DNA of 64,000 bases from Holothuria scabra (Eukaryota > Echinodermata > Holothuroidea > Aspidochirotida > Holothuriidae): assembly GCA_037179385.1 (NCBI GenBank), contig CM074181.1:50612394-50676393 (forward strand), in the 5' to 3' direction. The notes beneath the pieces are model-generated. The model was not told the origin of the DNA, did no database searches, and worked only from the letters and a program-made list of their open reading frames with translations. This document shows, piece by piece, positions 10,761 to 23,300 of the stretch. The position numbers were made by a program, and so were the translations under genes. The first letter of the stretch is position 1, and each line of letters opens with the position of its first letter.

Positions 10761-13700
10761 ATGTGAGGCATTTTATACACCTCCGATCTCAATGAACTAT
10801 GATTTAGTTTGGATGTTCTGCCTTGACCTTACTTGTACCTCAGAAGATGTGTTTGGGCATAATTAAAACCAAACAAAAGGTACAGCAAGAAAATATTCCC
10901 CATTACTTCAGCCATTTAGTAAGAAAAATAATGTCACATGATCAAAACAAACTACTGATAAATTAAAATAACACATTTTACTTTCTATTCTAATTGGAGT
11001 GAATCCATTTTCCCTTTAATGTCCTGCGACTGTGTAAATGTAATGAATGGTTGACAAGAAAACAGGAAATGAAGAAAAGGGCTGTAAATTTCATCCATAC
11101 TTGATTTAAAAAGGGCAAATCCTGTTTCATATTTGTAATCAAAATCAAAGCAAAAGTAACTATCATTTGATAAGAAAGGAGGGATGCTTGCTAAAGATAT
11201 CTAAACTTACTCTTTGTTGTTTTCAATTTTTCATTTGAAGTGGGTATGAGATGCCCTGTTCTGCTTTTCTGTACTTAGTATTTAATATATTTCAAATTGA
11301 GAGGATCATATTTTGCACAGAAAGACATATTGAACACAAATGGCTGTTTATGCCACAAATGGCTGTTTAACAGCATTCTTTACTCCCTGTAGAGGATTGC
11401 TGTCAGAGGATGCAGGAATGGAGTGGTAGTTGTGATGGTTGGTGGGAAGGGGGTTGGAAAAAAAGTTACCTGAATGTACTTAAAACTAATCAATATTACA
11501 AACCAAACACCACAATAGCTAACCTTTTATAAAATAATAATATCTAATGCTGAAGGTCAGTGCCAGAAATGTTGATAGGATATATTTACATAACAATGAA
11601 ACATTTACATAGTTATCTCATAAGCAGGCAAAGTTTTTGAAATGATATATTTTGAGAATGGTAATTGAAACATGTTGACATTATTTTAATCATGGTTTAT
11701 TAAAGTTCAGTAAAACAAAATGTACCTTTTGGAGGCACATACTTAGAACTATTTGAATAGTGATGTCACAGAATAACCCAGGCTTGATTTGAGAGAGTGT
11801 CTTTACATCATTAATACTTTGCAGATGTGAGAAACTACTGTAGTCAATTACAAAAAGATATACTTGTTCCTTGGGCAACCTCAGAGAGAGAAATTGATTG
11901 TCAGATCAATTTTTATCTATCACAGATGATTAGGAGGGTGCTAAATTTCAGCCCTGATTGACTCATCTTGCTATCATCCAAGTGTTGCATATTTAATTTT
12001 GTTATTTATAAAGCAGTGACACTTACATGGAGAGTGCCTCTTTAAACACTGGTTCAGTGCCTCTGCATGGAATTTGAAGAGTATACAGTACTGTGTGTGT
12101 GTTTTTTGGCCAGAGATATTAAGTATTCACAAAGGGGCATTAGGGGTTAAAGGGTGGACATTTTCAAACATATTACTGAAAGTGCTAATAATGATTAAGG
12201 TGGCCAATTTTTGTGTGATCTAGTAGGTTGGCTGCATTATTTTGGCTTATTGTATAATGAAATTTATTTTAATACAAAGATCTTGAGCTTTACATTGGTA
12301 ATCAACCATTAGTCGGAGAAACATTCAAAAGTAGAACTTAAACTACAACAATGAAGGTGTCAAAAATGAAATGAAAAAGATTTTTGAATAGAAAAAAATC
12401 CCTTGTTGGTCAGAAGCATCATCATGGAGGCTTTTAAAAATTGTAGTCATGTAACATCAGATGTCGTGGCATACTTAGTTTATGTAAACATTTCTTTTCT
12501 TGATAAAAAATAATTTGTTGAAATGATTTCTGTCCAACAAAAAATATTGATATTTATGAATCATAGAGTCTGTGACTTAAGGAATCAAGTATTTGTAAGA
12601 TTACTTTGAGTCAAAAACTTTATTCATCAAATGTTATTCTGTAATGCAAAAGATTTAAAGTGAATGCTTTTGTTTCCCTGTGTCAAAATCACATTTTTAC
12701 CAGATCATGGTGAAAATTGTGTTCTTTTTGTATGACTTGGTATAAAGGATAGGATCTGTGGAGTCAAGTCATTCTTGAACAGTCCAGGACCAAAATTAGT
12801 TTTGATATAAAATAATAAATATATATACAGTGAAACATATTTTAAGCATTTAGACGAAATTTTCATTCATTTCCAGTATAAGATATTAGAAATGGAAATA
12901 GCCATGGCTTTCTACCAAAAGTGAAGCTAATTGGATTGTGTGATGTTGACATGTATTCACATTGACAGCCAGTGCTATGTTTTTCTCATTTTTCATGCTA
13001 TTGTTTTGACCTTGGATTGATTAGGAGTGCTATCTTGCTTTTAATACTTATGTAGTTTTCAAAATGTATCAAAGTTTTGTTGGACAACTTTGGTGATTAA
13101 TTCAAAAGAAAAACAAACCATTGACTGTCAAATGTGAATCCTTAACATCACACCTTCTTCAGTTTTGCTTTTGTAGGAAATGTGTCTATTTCGATTTTGC
13201 ATATATCGAGAAAAAGATATGGGAAATACATGAAAATTTTACTGAATGCTTTGGATATGTTCCTCTTTAACAAACTAAATTAAATCCTGGACTATGTTTT
13301 AACACCATAAGGGATCTTATCTTAGAGAAAGACAACATGGCTTCAGAAAGGCAAGAAGCAAAGATTTTTATGTGCTGTACTGTATGAGGATATATGATAC
13401 ATTATTGTACAATGTACTGTGTTACTGCTGAGTGGGTGGATAAGCTTGAGCATTTTATACCGTAACAGCCATCATATTAAGTTGACAGTTGAATTGATGA
13501 AATCACAAATTTATCTTTCGTCAATATTATGCTTTATGCATACTCTAAAAGTATTCCATACAAAGAGTGTCATTTAACAGTACTGAAGCATCAATAATTT
13601 TGTCTTTTTTAAATGTCCAATCTGAGAATGAAAAAAAAGAACTCGTAATCGATCCTGAAAATTTTTCAAAATGTGAATTTTAGTATGTCATGATCCGTGT

Positions 13701-14324
13701 GTAAAAAAAACAAATTTAAAGGGGGACAGCACTCTACTCTTGATGTCTTCAACATCTCTCCATTGGAAAAAGTCCTCATTTACAGTCTGTGGTGTAGAAA
13801 TAGGTAAAGTTAGAACATTCTCTTATCCTACCGCTCTTCTTTATCCACACATTATGAAAAAAGGGTAGTTGACAAGAAGACGAAATAGAGTGCCTCCTAG
13901 AGGCCTAAAATATCATTGAAGTCGAAGCATAATTACAAGGCTTTGTAGGATTCCTGGGAAACAAAGTAGATATTTATAAACTTAGAAAGTGAAAGCTTTT
14001 TAGGAAAGCTGTACATGTGTGCTTTCATATTAACTCATTCCATATAGGGTTACCACATTTATTTTCTAGAAAGGTCTTGTGAAACCCTCTTTTTTCCTGC
14101 AAGGGTTTCTAGTGGCAAAATGTGGCAATTTTTTTTTTATGCTTTAACCATTTTTCTTTAATTTGAATGATGCATGATTTGGTTTCCTAAGAAATTTTTA
14201 AAACATACCATAGATTAGCTCAGAAGTCACAGCTCTTTACATGGAATTGTAAGGGAGGTGAATAGACCTGCCAGATAACTTATTGGTTGCTAGTATAACT
14301 GCACATGTATGACATAGGTAAGCT

Positions 14325-14525
14325 CAGATCAGCTACATCCTTCACTTCATCTCATAGACCAAGCTGATCTTGTGGTTCAGCATCTGCCTTTTACCAAGAA
14401 GGTCCAAGTTTCATACCCCAATGCCCTACCAAAAACTTAAAAAAGTGGATCCTACTGCCATTGTGTGTGATGCTACACCTAAGAAACGATGTTTGGAAAA
14501 AGATTCAGTGCCATGCCAGTTCATC
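14325..14525 (+). repeat. Degenerate SINE copy
   Basis: Contains GATCTTGTGGTTCAGCATCT, a tRNA-like box B region (GGTCCAAGTTTCATACCCC), and the family's CCTACTGCCATTGTGTGTG body segment, all decayed. Confidence 0.45.
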
Positions 14526-15359
14526 TCAGAATTGTACTTGCCTTGACATATAAATGTTGGGGGGACTAATTGCTAATAACCAGGCAAAAGCGCAGTCTGT
14601 TGGATCTCTTCCCCACCCAAAATCTGTTACCCCAGTTTATCACTGCTGGCAATTGCAGTTACTTCTTAGATTGAGAAAATAAGTCATAGAAAAATGAAAG
14701 AAAGCTTTTTTTTTGTTTTCCCATTTTATTTATGCATGTATTAAACCACTGTGAATTCATTACACTTTATTTCTGTAATGGACCATTCGTAAGTGTCTCA
14801 TTTCTAAAGCTTTTGGAATGCAAAGTCATAAATATATTTTCTCTACATAAAATCTGCTAAAAATTGTATCATTTGATTTATTTGTCTTTTAACACTTGTT
14901 GCCCAATTGTTTGGTAAATGCAATGTCCATGTATTAGTACATTCGAATCAACATCACATGAAAAGCATACAATTTACCATGGTTTGGGCCAAATGAATTG
15001 ATGACATCTAAATGATCCTTGAGTTCCTTATTTTCCCAATGACACATTTCAATAAAAATATCACATTCCAGTCAAATCATATCAGTTATCAAAAATATCA
15101 TGGAGAGTCATAAATACAACAGCTAGAAAACCCTAGCACAGCATGCAAGACAAAGAAGGGGATTATGTTCACAGTCCTGACCAATCCACCATGCAATTTT
15201 TTACAACCTAAGCACCAACAGAACCTTGGTATATTGACCAGAAAGCCAAAAGGCTTAGTGATTCCTTGCCATCAAATACCTTACCTGCTTTCAAATTGAC
15301 AGTGCTTGATAGATTTTTCTTTACATTTTAAGAAACAGAATTTTCACAATTTTACCCCT

Positions 15360-16115
15360 GGTGACCTCAAATGACCTTTGACCTCTACCAAAAACAATAG
15401 GCTTCTTTCTCTCAACATGACTCGACAAATCTATATACCAAATATGAAAAGTATCTGTTACTCTTATCTGGAGATATTGTGTTTACAAGCCATTTTCGAA
15501 GTTTTGGCAATTTTACCGCTGGTGACCTCAAATGACCTTTGACCTCTACCAAAAGCAATAGGCTTCTTTCTCTCAACATGAAAAATCTATACACCAAGTA
15601 TGAAAATTGTCGGGCAATCCTATCTGAAGATATCATGTTTACAAGCCATTTTCAGTGTTTTCACATTTTTACCGCTGATGACCTCAAATGAGCTTTGACC
15701 TCAGCCAAAAACAACAGACTTCTTCCTCTCAACATGACAAACCTATATACCAAGCATGAGAAGTGTTGGTCACTCCTATCTGAAGAAATGTTTAAAAGCC
15801 ATTTTCGGCGTTTTCGCAATTTTACCGCTGGTGAACTCAAATGACCTTTGACCTCTACCAAAAACAATAGGCTTCTTTCTCTCAACATGACTCGACAAAT
15901 CTATATACCAAATATGAAAAGTATCTGTTACTCTTATCTGGAGATATTGTGTTTACAAGCCATTTTCGAAGTTTTCGCAATTTTACTGCTATTGACCTCA
16001 AATGACCTTTGACCTCTACCAAAAACAATAGGGTTCTTCCTTTCAACATGATAAATCTATATACCAAATATGAAAAGTGTCGGACATTCCTATCTTAAGA
16101 TATCGTGTTCACAAG
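15360..16115 (-). repeat. Satellite array B, five units of about 150-161 bp
   Basis: Reverse orientation relative to array A. Four of five units keep exact TGACCTTTGACCT. The block at about 15389-15520 is nearly identical to 15859-15990 (offset 470 bp, three units), which points to recent higher-order amplification. The array ends in GTGTCACAAACACACAC followed by an AC microsatellite, as array C does. Confidence 0.92.
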
Positions 16116-16125
16116 CAAGTGTCAC

Positions 16126-16146
16126 AAACACACACACACACACACG
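16126..16146 (+). repeat. AC microsatellite next to satellite array B
   Basis: Short (AC)n run directly after the last satellite unit, then ATGGCAAGGAATCA at 16162-16175. The latter is the inverse of TGATTCCTTGCCAT at 15259-15272 on the other side of the array. Confidence 0.85.
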
Positions 16147-16934
16147 ACATCACCATCGCCTATGGCAAGGAATCAATAATAATATACCTCCAGTTATATA
16201 GTTACCAATTTGATATAACACACTTAAATAATAGCAAAGCGAGGCTTGGAAATCAATATTTGATCACTTCAGCATGTCTGAATGAACATATCAAAATGAA
16301 TATTCTGAATGTAAAACTCAAAACTGCTGTGAAATTGTAACCTATGTGGAACAGAATTTCAGTGTAGTGACGTTAATACACCTCACAGGTGGGATTGGAA
16401 ATTTGACATACCACACTTTGACAGAAGGAAAGTGAGGTATAGAAATCAGTATATGAGCCTCTTGATTCTGCAAACATGTTAAAATGCTTTGATATGGGTT
16501 AATGAACTTGGTTTAGAAAGGTGAATTCCTTTAGGCAAGTCATTGTCAGGTCTGGAATTTTGAGGTGTGTGAATATGATTGCTACACCACTCACCTGAAA
16601 CCACTGTTAGGGATGTGTTTTTTTAGCACACCTAATTTTAATAAAATAGGACACCTACCACACTCCTGATGAGTTTGATTTTTAGCACACAAGAAAATCT
16701 AAAACTCCAGGCCTGCAATCATTGCCATAAATAAAATAATACAAAGGATGAGATAAGTACTACCCTTTATAGCAATTTCTTTGTCATGGAGGTCCTGTCC
16801 ACTTGAAGGAAAAATTTTCAACTTTCGGAGAAGGGTCCAATCTAAAAACAACCCTAGGCTCACCTGAACTTCCTGACAGCACAGTTTAGTCTGCTGCTAG
16901 ATTGCAACTAATATACTCATGACAATTCTTAAAA

Positions 16935-18035
16935 GTGTATCTGAAGCCTGGAATTTTTGAAAATATACATTTTAGGGATTGCAAAATGAATCTTATTCAT
17001 CCAACTCCTGTTGTCATAACTCATTCCATTGTTGAGATATTAAATATTGGAATTTGTTCACTGAAAATAGTAAGTTGTGACTTTCTTGTTGTACAACTCA
17101 AATTACCTGCTTTGTTTCCCTTTGACTTTGAAGGTCATGTGACAAGAAAATGACAGAACTAAGTATTTGATGTAAAAAGCATTAAAAACCAAGAAAATGG
17201 CCAAAATTCCCATCAAAATCCAAAAATCTAAAAATTGACCATTTTACAGGGCAATTTCTGATTTGCACTTAATCACAAATAAATGTAAGCTCAACATGCA
17301 AATCATATTGTGTCATGAGAGGGACATGCCATATATAGCCAATGTTATCCTTTGCTCTTACAATCTTCATTTCAAGGACAGTTGTAACATTTGTTTGTCC
17401 TGAGTGTTATATTTTGGCAATTTAGATTGTGTCCTTAAAAATCTTCAGTATCAATTACCACAGCATGAACTATCTAATGAGTAATTACGAAATAATGGAA
17501 GGTGAACAAAAGAAAGGTCAACACTGTCCAATACTCCACATCATTATTTTTCAATAACAAACAAGTTGCTTTAAAAGCATTTGAAATTTGAAGAGGTACA
17601 TCTTGAGAACCATAAAAGAAATTGAAATAATTTCAATGGATTCTTTCATGGGAAAGACTCCTCTGTAGCTGCCAAGTGATGTCAGGTCATTTTGCTGACA
17701 AGTCACACTACCTTTTAAAATGGTCTTATGACTTTGATTTTCTGTTTGCTTGAATAGCATGTTGTACAAAAAGGACAAATTTTTTAAATCACCCCATAAG
17801 AGTTATAGTGCTTTCATACATTGTTTTGAGGTACAATAACTTCCAGAAAAACAAAGAAATAGAAAAGACTGCAATTTGAGTAGTGCAACAATGAAATCAA
17901 CAATTATTGTGCAATGCACCATTTTAAATTTAGAAAATAAACTTCAACATTTTTATCTCAGCTTACTAATGTCCTATAAAGATGGCAGGTAAACTGTCTG
18001 TTTGAATTTCTTTTTCATACTGTGTAATGTATATA
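16935..18035. repeat. Decayed foldback element related to 61.2-61.8 kb
   Basis: Shares GACTTTCTTGTTGTACAACT, CCTGCTTTGTTTCCCTTTGA and, near 17850-17890, AAAACAAAGAAATAGAAAAG with the element at 61228-61802, in the same order. The weakly inverted ends (CATCCAACTCCTGTT against AGATGGCAGGTAAACTG) are much decayed. Confidence 0.55.
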
Positions 18036-18887
18036 TTTGAAAGTTTAGACTTGGGGTAACCTTTAATGATGACCTACACTTTGTTTTGAACCAAAGAATA
18101 CTCTTCTCCAACAATTAGAGGTTGTTGATGACCATCAGATAAGAAGTATACAGAAAGAAAGCCAATAAGGTTGATGACATTAAATTTTTAAAATTAGGAA
18201 ACACAGATCCCAGGAGATTATAAACCTGGAAGTCATCACAAGAGCAGCCTTGTCCTTATCAAACCACAAATGTTACCCTGATAACAGTTTAGTGTTATGA
18301 AAACAGACAAAAGGAGGGCATCAAAAGCAGAGAACAAGAAATTCCACAACTTTGAAACCAAATATGTTCCACTATTTTGAAAATGAAAAAGAAAAAAAGA
18401 TGAAAAGAATTCGATCAAAGGACTTTGATAAAAAATAAAAACAACCCAGGTCCCTGACCATATATTTGGATGAATACATGTCACTGCAAACCTCTAAACA
18501 GAGGAAATTAAGTCTTATCTAAGACCTCCAGGTTCCAAATATCAGGGTAAGAATAACACATTAGGGAAGTCGTAGTTGATACAAGGAAATAACTTCCTGC
18601 ACAGGAGTGTCATAATGCACCCGAAGGTATATCAGTTGTTTATCTTTTGCATTGTAAGAACAAGGAAAGCCATCATGTTTAATGTCACATGTTACATGAC
18701 TTACAACCTATTTTAAGTATTTAGGTGGAGGTTGACAAGTCATCAATACATGCAAGGTATACTGTGCGATTCGAGTCATCTTTAGTCACCACAAGAGCAG
18801 CCTTTTCCTTATCAAACCACAAAACACAAATGCTACCCTGAGAGCATTTAACTGTTGTGAAAACAAACAAAAGGATAACATTGAAAG

Positions 18888-18985
18888 CAGCCCCCTGTGG
18901 GCTGGAGTTTGTAGAATATACCTACCGTATTTCCCGCCTGTGGTAAGAGGCAACTAAAGGGAAATAAAATTTGAACTTGAACAGT
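18888..18985 (+). repeat. Dispersed repeat, copy 1 (CCTGTGGGCTG family)
   Basis: CCCCTGTGGGCTGGAGTTTG, TATTTCCCGCCTGTGGTAAG and AGGCAACTAAAGG, matched in the same order at 40005-40125. It has no coding sense. Confidence 0.6.
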
Positions 18986-19014
18986 ACTGGACTATAGAAC
19001 TAAACTCTGAATTA

Positions 19015-19175
19015 TCAAGCTGAGGAGGTTGGGGCTTAGAACCCCACCCCCCCCCCATGACCCAACCTTGCAATGCAAAATACACCTAGCGTTTTTTTCG
19101 CTCTATCCTTAGACTTTTCCCTCATTTCGTGCCCACAAACCCCCCTCCCTATGACACAATCCTGGCTATGCACTT
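19015..19175 (-). mobile_element. Truncated relative of the 7954 hAT-type MITE
   Basis: Inverted match: ATGACCCAACCTTGCAATGC, CTCATTTCGTGCCCACAAAC and ACACAATCCTGGCTATGC correspond to the complement of 7960-8120. The left terminus and target duplication are lost. Confidence 0.6.
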
Positions 19176-20152
19176 GGTCAACTTTGGTACAAACACAAAA
19201 TTTTAAATGTATCTTGGAAAATTTTTAAATGATCATTTTCTGATCCTCTGCAAATATTTCATTGGCTCATTTGGGTTCTTTTGTAATCTGGGCTCCACTT
19301 AAGTTGCGCTTTTAGTACGCAAATTTAAATAATAACCTGTCATAAACTACATGTATTTGTGTTTGAAATGCAGCAAGTTTGCAGTTACTGTTATATCCTC
19401 AGGGTATCCCAACATGCCATGAAAGATTGGCAGGGATTCTGCTAGAAACTAAAGAATGGGTAGCAGGGTATAACTGCTAAACCCCCAAGTCCAAATTGAT
19501 GGTGTCCTAAGCCAAAGTTACAGGTGGGCTCAGGGAGTCAAAAGCTTGCTTCAAGGTCTCCGTAAGGTGCTTTCTGAAGGGTTTCAAAGGCTATTTATTT
19601 ATGAAGTTTGTACACTGCTGCAGAAGTGTCCTCTTCTTAAATAGGAACCAAGATACTGAAATTTTTTGGGTTTTTTTGAAATGAAAAGAGGGATTTCAAC
19701 TTCCTTCCTCAGAAGAGGAGGAGGGAAAACTTCCGCCCCTTACCCCTTTTGACGAAAACCCTGACTCGAGTGAAATATTTTGCCTTTACTGCATACTGTA
19801 CGGACAAGCCTACTTTGATGTAAACACTTTTAATTCTCACTGATCACTCCATATCAAGTATTGTGTAAGATATAAAAATTATGCAGATTGTGAAATTTAA
19901 GATCAATATAGCTTATGTAATACAAAACATTCATTGTAGGTTTCATAAAAAAAGTTATAACGCTTTTGAAAGCTAATGGAGTATAAAATATTCCTTCAAG
20001 AGACTTTGGAAGACTTGAAAGTGGCAATGTAAAAAATCTCCTGAGATTTTTTTACAAAATTATACATTGTAAAATTATTAAAAAATTTTCAATAATGGAC
20101 TTAGGATCAAGAACTATGAATAATACATCACACACTGTGTAACATATTTGTG

Positions 20153-20158
20153 TTTAAT
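20153..20158 (-). terminator. Candidate poly(A) signal for ACOX (ATTAAA)
   Basis: ATTAAA on the minus strand about 110 nt after the stop. A canonical AATAAA lies farther on, at 19594-19599. Without transcripts I cannot choose between them. Confidence 0.25.
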
Positions 20159-20270
20159 GACCTCTTTGTGTTATCTTCTGCTTCATAGATACCTCTTTGT
20201 GCAGATTTTAAAAGGCAGATTTAAAAAGAAAGCGAAGTTGATGAGTTGATATTCTGAAGAATTCCACACA

Positions 20271-20330
20271 TTACAGCTTGGAACTGGCTTTCATGAATGG
20301 ATGGAGATATTTATGAAACAGTTCATAGGC
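20271..20330 (-). CDS. ACOX: ACOX last coding exon with SKL peroxisomal signal
   Basis: 19 codons plus TAA after a TTTGTCTCCAACAG acceptor. It encodes [19 protein letters not shown]. The C-terminal SKL tripeptide is the canonical type 1 peroxisomal targeting signal bound by PEX5, which supports both the enzyme identity and an intact reading frame. Confidence 0.93.
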   Translation of the reverse strand, partial: AYELFHKYLHPFMKASSKL

Positions 20331-23300
20331 CTGTTGGAGACAAAGAAGGAAAATGAATGAAACAGATGGAGAGATGAGGCTGGTCCTGGTCAGTATGCTA
20401 ATGACAAAAAACAACTTTCTGTCCCTCGGTAATTGCTGGATTAACTGTTAGAAAGAATGTCAGTCCCCAGTCATATAAAAACTTTTTTCTAGCAGGGCAT
20501 TCACACATTAATTCCATGACCTTTAAACCAAGCGTTCCATGACCTTTCCAAACTAAAATCACATTTTCTGACCTTAATGGACTGAATTACAGCCCCACTG
20601 CATCAGTCATGAAAAGATTAATTTATTGTTTATCTTTCCATGACTTTAAAAGCAATTTTCCATAACTTTCCAGGTCTGGAAAATACAATTATTAAATGCC
20701 ATGACTTTCCATGCTTTTCATCAACCCAGTCTGGTGTCTCATTGGAAGAACTTGCTCTCAGAACATGAATATGTTAATAAACTTTTTTATTTTGAAAAAA
20801 AAAAAGAAACACAGGTTCTCAAAAATTCTCAAAAATGCAGAAAAACCTCAGAAAACCTTAATCTTCAACAACTAACTTTGAAACAGAAAACTTTTGTAAA
20901 TTTTTTAAAAGGTGACAATTTTCCTTTGGATTACTCACCTGTTTATTTCTGGCTTCTTTTTTTGTTGATTCAAACAACCTTTCATAAACTCTTCCGTCAT
21001 AGCAACCAAGAACTGACTGGAGTGAGGCATCTGGATATTCAAATGCGTCCACTAATGTGACTGCTTCTGGTCTGGAGGAAATTGTGTGATCAATACAACA
21101 TGGAGTCAGTTTCAAATTCTTGATGTGAGGTTGTCATACCAAAAAAGAGAAGGTGTTTAAAAATACTGACATTTTCAATGGATAGATAGATAGATGTCAG
21201 AGTGTATGTGCATGTGACAAGGGTTCCTTTCTACAGTCAAATAACACGCTTTCAGGATATGAAGAACTAGCAAATATTTTTAATCATTAATTGTCCAACT
21301 GGCTAGCTGTTCGTAAGCCTTTTATCAATTTGGCCTTGCTATTTAATCTAATATCCTTCAACCTTCTTTGGGTCCAGAACTGGCTGAATGTTACAATACT
21401 CTTGTACAGAGGACTTTTTCCATGCCAGGGCTGTCAAGAAGGTTTTGTAAAAACCTGGGGTCCATTCCACAAAGAGTTACGCACAATCTTAAGTTTGATT
21501 CCCCATACTTAAGTCAACAGTAAATCAAACTTAAGATTGTGCGTAACTCTTTGTGGAACGGGCCCCTGGTCCATAGATTTAAAGGGTAAGAGCAGTCACC
21601 TTAACTTGAAGTAGTGTAGTAGACTGTCCTGTTTCATGATTGGCTGCTGAGAATCATGTGTGACAACAAGTGTGAAAATTACTAGGAATAACTGCTTGGT
21701 TTACCTTGCATATGCATTAATGAAGTCATAAAATATTATGAAAGGTTCTTGGATGAGAAATAAGAAGAAAATTGTGATGTTTAGCTGTTGCTTCAAAATA
21801 AGTTTGGGGGGGCTGCTCTTGGCATGTACATACACCTATGCATATTATAGGCCAAAAGCAGTCTCATCAATTTGCGCAGCAGTAGACTTTCAGGTGCAGA
21901 TCGGGGGGAGGGGGGGAATTAGCAGTGCCACTCTCTCACACCCCCTTTTTGGAATGTCTGGATCCGTGCCTTACTATCCTATTTCATGAATAACTTTTGA
22001 GAATCATGAGACAATGTTTTTCCTCCTCACTTGTAAAATTTTCAAGGAGTAACTGCTAGTTTAACCATGACTATATTATTTATATTATATTTATAATCTA
22101 AAATATCATGGAAGATGCTTGGAAGAGAAATCTCTAAGAGCAAAAAAAGTGAGATTTTTGTTTCAAAATAAGTGAGGCGACTGCTTACGTCTTTTAATGT
22201 ATAACATGCACATTGTAATTTTAATAGGCTGTGCACCATAATGTTTAGTTTGCAAGAGCTGATTTTTTTCGGATTGATGAGATCCTTGGATCTGTTGGAC
22301 ATTCTAGTTTTACTTTCACTTGAGGAACGTATGCAAGGTTTTCCAATACAGTTGCTTGATAGAATACATCATATCAGAGCCAAAGCTTTGAGTCAAACTT
22401 GACTTTTTATTGGACAAGTTTATTCTTGATTTACATGTGATATGTAAACAAAGGCAAATTTAAGTTTGGGTCACAGAAATATGTCATATCAAAAGAACCA
22501 TTTAAAGAGAAAACACAGTACCCAAGGGACAAGATAGTGCTGGTGAATTGATGAGCAAAAATTCTTTAATGAGCCTTTGGCATTAGCAAGTACTGCAACT
22601 TTTACTAATCAAAATAAGCATTGATTAGCAATTGGCAATTCTTGGGAAGCAAATTGCTATGCAAACCCAGCTATTTTGTCCCTTGAGTACCCCAAAATTG
22701 ATGTTGTGCATATGATGTCACAGAGCAAAAAGAATGCCCTCCTTTGGGGGCAAAACAAACCAACACCAACAAATGTAGACAGCTGATTTGTCAACCAGTC
22801 GAATATGCGCATCGCCTTCTAGACAGTACATACATGGAGAATTCTTATAGGTGCAGCCACCTGTTCCACTGTTTTGCCCCCAAGGATGACATCAGTGTGT
22901 CATCAATGCGTAAGGTCTATTGGAGAAGGTACCTCATTATCTTAGTTCAGGAGTGGCTTCTTTTGATCATGTGACATTTTTGTTTCATCCATATTTGCTA
23001 ATTTCACATGGAATTGGTTGATCCTTGTTTTATTTTCAGTATGTAACATTCATTAATACTCAGTAATGATCGTTAACTTCTCGGGGGACCAAGTGTTTTC
23101 TCACGATGATGATGTACACTTTTAAGCTACGCCATTAGCAAATTACAATATAAGCAAATGAATTTCCTTTCTTTGCTTCAGTCTTTCAAATCAAAATTTT
23201 GTTGTGTACAAATGAAAAAGGTTATAGAACATCAAATCTTTGCATTTGAACAGGAAAACACAATTGGTGGTACATGAGCAGGGTTGTCACCAAGACCATT

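Larger units (their letters stand above)
9299..15354. other. PORCN 3' flank and intergenic DNA, no gene recognised
   Basis: AT-rich sequence in which I recognise no protein-coding exon or RNA gene. The first part probably holds the PORCN 3' UTR. A segment of about 50 bp, TCCTTCACTTCATCTYRTAG and onward to GATCTTGTGGTT, occurs at about 10025 and again at about 14336. Confidence 0.6.

Noticed and set aside
15412..16067. Three minus-strand ORFs with repeated LVYRF and [11 protein letters not shown] text
   Set aside because: They are reading frames of satellite array B.
20500..20730. hAT element beginning CAGGGCATTCACAC
   Set aside because: The right end (CAACCCAG) does not match well and the flanking 8-mers differ completely.
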